Shown here piece after piece: positions 62,851 through 64,000 of a stretch of DNA of 64,000 nucleotides (positions within the stretch are counted from its first letter, which is position 1; every line of letters starts with the position of its first letter). The translations under genes were made by a program, and so were the position numbers. Origin of the DNA: Salinivirgaceae bacterium (GTDB taxonomy: Bacteria > Bacteroidota > Bacteroidia > Bacteroidales > SZUA-534); assembly GCA_024405635.1 (NCBI GenBank), contig JAKSOL010000003.1:124001-188000 (forward strand). The letters run 5' to 3'. Under the pieces are notes generated by a model. That model was given only the letters and a program-made list of their open reading frames with translations, was not told where the DNA came from and searched no databases.

Positions 62851-63174
62851 CATACACTCTGCCGCTATGGCCACATATTTCTCATCGGAGAATGGCTCCC
62901 ATGCCTCCACTGGCTTCGCTTTGATAGGCTCGGTTCGAATCTTCTGTGCGGCGATATCTTCTGCCGAGAGAATTTCGCCATTCTTCATGATAGTGAACCG
63001 CTCGACGATGTAGCCACTGGACAAACCTGCTTGCCAGCTCTGCATATCCGTCGGCGCCCAACGGAGAGCGATGCCGTCACTTGTCACACAGGCTTTGGCC
63101 TGGGTGTGGTAGTGGGGCTGGGCTGTGGCCAACAAAGCTACTGTTGTTAGTGAGATTGCTAAAAGATATTTCAT
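62848..63174 (-). pseudogene. Truncated secreted protein gene, cut near the IS remnant
   Basis: About 108 residues with signal peptide KYLLAISLTTVALLATAQ, then an N-terminal fragment (CVTSDGIALRWAPTDMQSWQ, YIVERFTIMKNGEILSAED) that looks like the start of a fibronectin-type-III-like surface protein. The frame stops at 62848, where transposase-derived sequence begins, so the 3' part was probably lost to the insertion and later deletion. The ATG at 63174 is favoured over an in-frame GTG at 63183. The following 63175-63365 is AT-rich without recognisable features. Confidence 0.55.
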
Positions 63175-63365
63175 TATTTTCACTACTTTACGGATTATTA
63201 AAAAATGGAACTATATACCAAATTTCCTAACGGCGTCAACCATCTCACTCTGTGTGTGTAATCTCCTTTCTCATAACCGCTAATTAGTAATTTATTTCTA
63301 ATTATTCGTCGCAGTCCGACTAACAGTGATAGTTGCAAAATGGTAGATAAAAGAATCATGTTGCC

Positions 63366-63998
63366 TTACTTTGTTCCAAGTGGTTTTATTGGTTCCAATT
63401 CATATTTCCCTTGGTTATCAATGAACCATTGATATATCTCGTCAAATACTTTGGGGTCATAATCTTCTTTGAATGGAAAATTTTTTATAATCCCCCATCC
63501 ATTTGCGTATATGTATATAAGATACAATGCCGTTTCACCGACAGATCTTTCAAAAATCCCATCATCATAAACAACATCGCATTTTATCAATGGAGCTATA
63601 GCGGCTACAGATTCTTGTGTTCTTATTCGCAACAAATCCTTAACTATTCTCTCCGTTAAAGTTGGGTTATCACTGATTTTCTCTATCATTTTTTTATTCG
63701 CATTAATTGCTCGTTCCGTATAATCTTTGTATCTGTTATCTACCAAGAACCAATAACCAGGACCATCATGTAATACTTTACTATTATAAATTTTTTCTAC
63801 TGTTTCAAGATATAAGTCGGGTACCGTATCTGCAATTGCAGCACTTAGATACGAATTTGTTATGTGTTCCAATTTTCTTGGCGATTCACGACAAGCTTCG
63901 CTTTTATAATAATCTGCAAAATACTCCTCTAGTGTTTTTCCTTCTTTTGCAGCCCATCCTATAAATGAATTTGATTTTTTACTTATCACTTTTTCCAA
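63366..63998 (-). CDS. Unrecognised protein, possibly partial at the window edge
   Basis: A 210-codon frame running to the last bases of the window. The frame begins with TTG at 63998 and no upstream sequence is available, so the true start may lie outside. It is helical and acidic/lysine-rich (TLEEYFADYYKSEACRESPR, SYLSAAIADTVPDLYLETVE, RIVKDLLRIRTQESVAAIAP) with a conserved-looking GWGIIKNFPFKEDYD near the end and no signal peptide or transmembrane segment. The repeated helical pairs might indicate a HEAT-like fold. I do not recognise it. Confidence 0.6.
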   Translation of the reverse strand: MEKVISKKSNSFIGWAAKEGKTLEEYFADYYKSEACRESPRKLEHITNSYLSAAIADTVPDLYLETVEKIYNSKVLHDGPGYWFLVDNRYKDYTERAINANKKMIEKISDNPTLTERIVKDLLRIRTQESVAAIAPLIKCDVVYDDGIFERSVGETALYLIYIYANGWGIIKNFPFKEDYDPKVFDEIYQWFIDNQGKYELEPIKPLGTK

Positions 63999-64000
63999 CG

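Overview
The window is a piece of an AT-rich Bacteroidota chromosome, most likely of the order Bacteroidales. The signs are TAnnTTTG-type promoters, few strong Shine-Dalgarno sites, a TonB-dependent receptor paired with a DUF4249 lipoprotein, a PorZ-like protein and a type IX secretion (T9SS) C-terminal sorting domain, DUF5723 and DUF5063 proteins, and a glycogen operon encoding a glycogen synthase-phosphorylase fusion. The species cannot be named from the sequence.

Layout. 1-10.5 kb: a RidA protein, a LacI-type regulator and a four-gene minus-strand operon for storage glucan (debranching enzyme, GT4 glycosyltransferase, GH57 enzyme, GT3-GT35 fusion). 10.7-14.9 kb: three minus-strand envelope genes of unknown role. 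15.2-17.4 kb: tRNA-Asp and a long-form GMP synthase. 17.4-21.1 kb: a probable acquired restriction-modification module in which nuclease and methylase share one chain, followed by a two-domain specificity subunit; an unusually structured leader precedes it. 21.3-30.8 kb: an Lrp regulator, glyA, small metabolic enzymes, a BASS transporter and an operon with an exonuclease and an RlmI-type methyltransferase. 30.8-49.4 kb: mostly core genes (MltF-like transglycosylase, rdgB, porZ, recO, DUF4249/TonB receptor pair, rsgA, pepE, thyA, alanine dehydrogenase, an alpha-oxoamine synthase family enzyme, FKBP, rnz, a STAS protein, rpsA).

49.6-53.3 kb: proC, then the most unusual locus. A 45-base (AC)n microsatellite and a terminator-like leader precede a small T9SS-cargo-like protein and a 501-residue secreted protein with two FISUMP-type domains. 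The ends of the two domains match almost base for base except at scattered codons. All 20 amino-acid-changing codons keep their third base, and 17 of them have the form NNC. This is the pattern left by adenine-directed mutagenesis of AAC codons in a diversity-generating retroelement (DGR). No reverse transcriptase or template repeat was recognised here, so the protein would be a remote target. Three 25-base palindromic repeats flank the gene.

53.3-62.3 kb: RmlD-like reductase, phosphohexomutase, PfkB kinase, DUF4268 protein, PIF1-like helicase with HRDC region, a lipoprotein and xseA. 62.3-64 kb: a degraded accessory end with short secreted ORFs, an IS3-family transposase remnant and an unrecognised ORF cut by, or starting at, the window edge.

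All family assignments come from reading motifs by eye; no database search was run.
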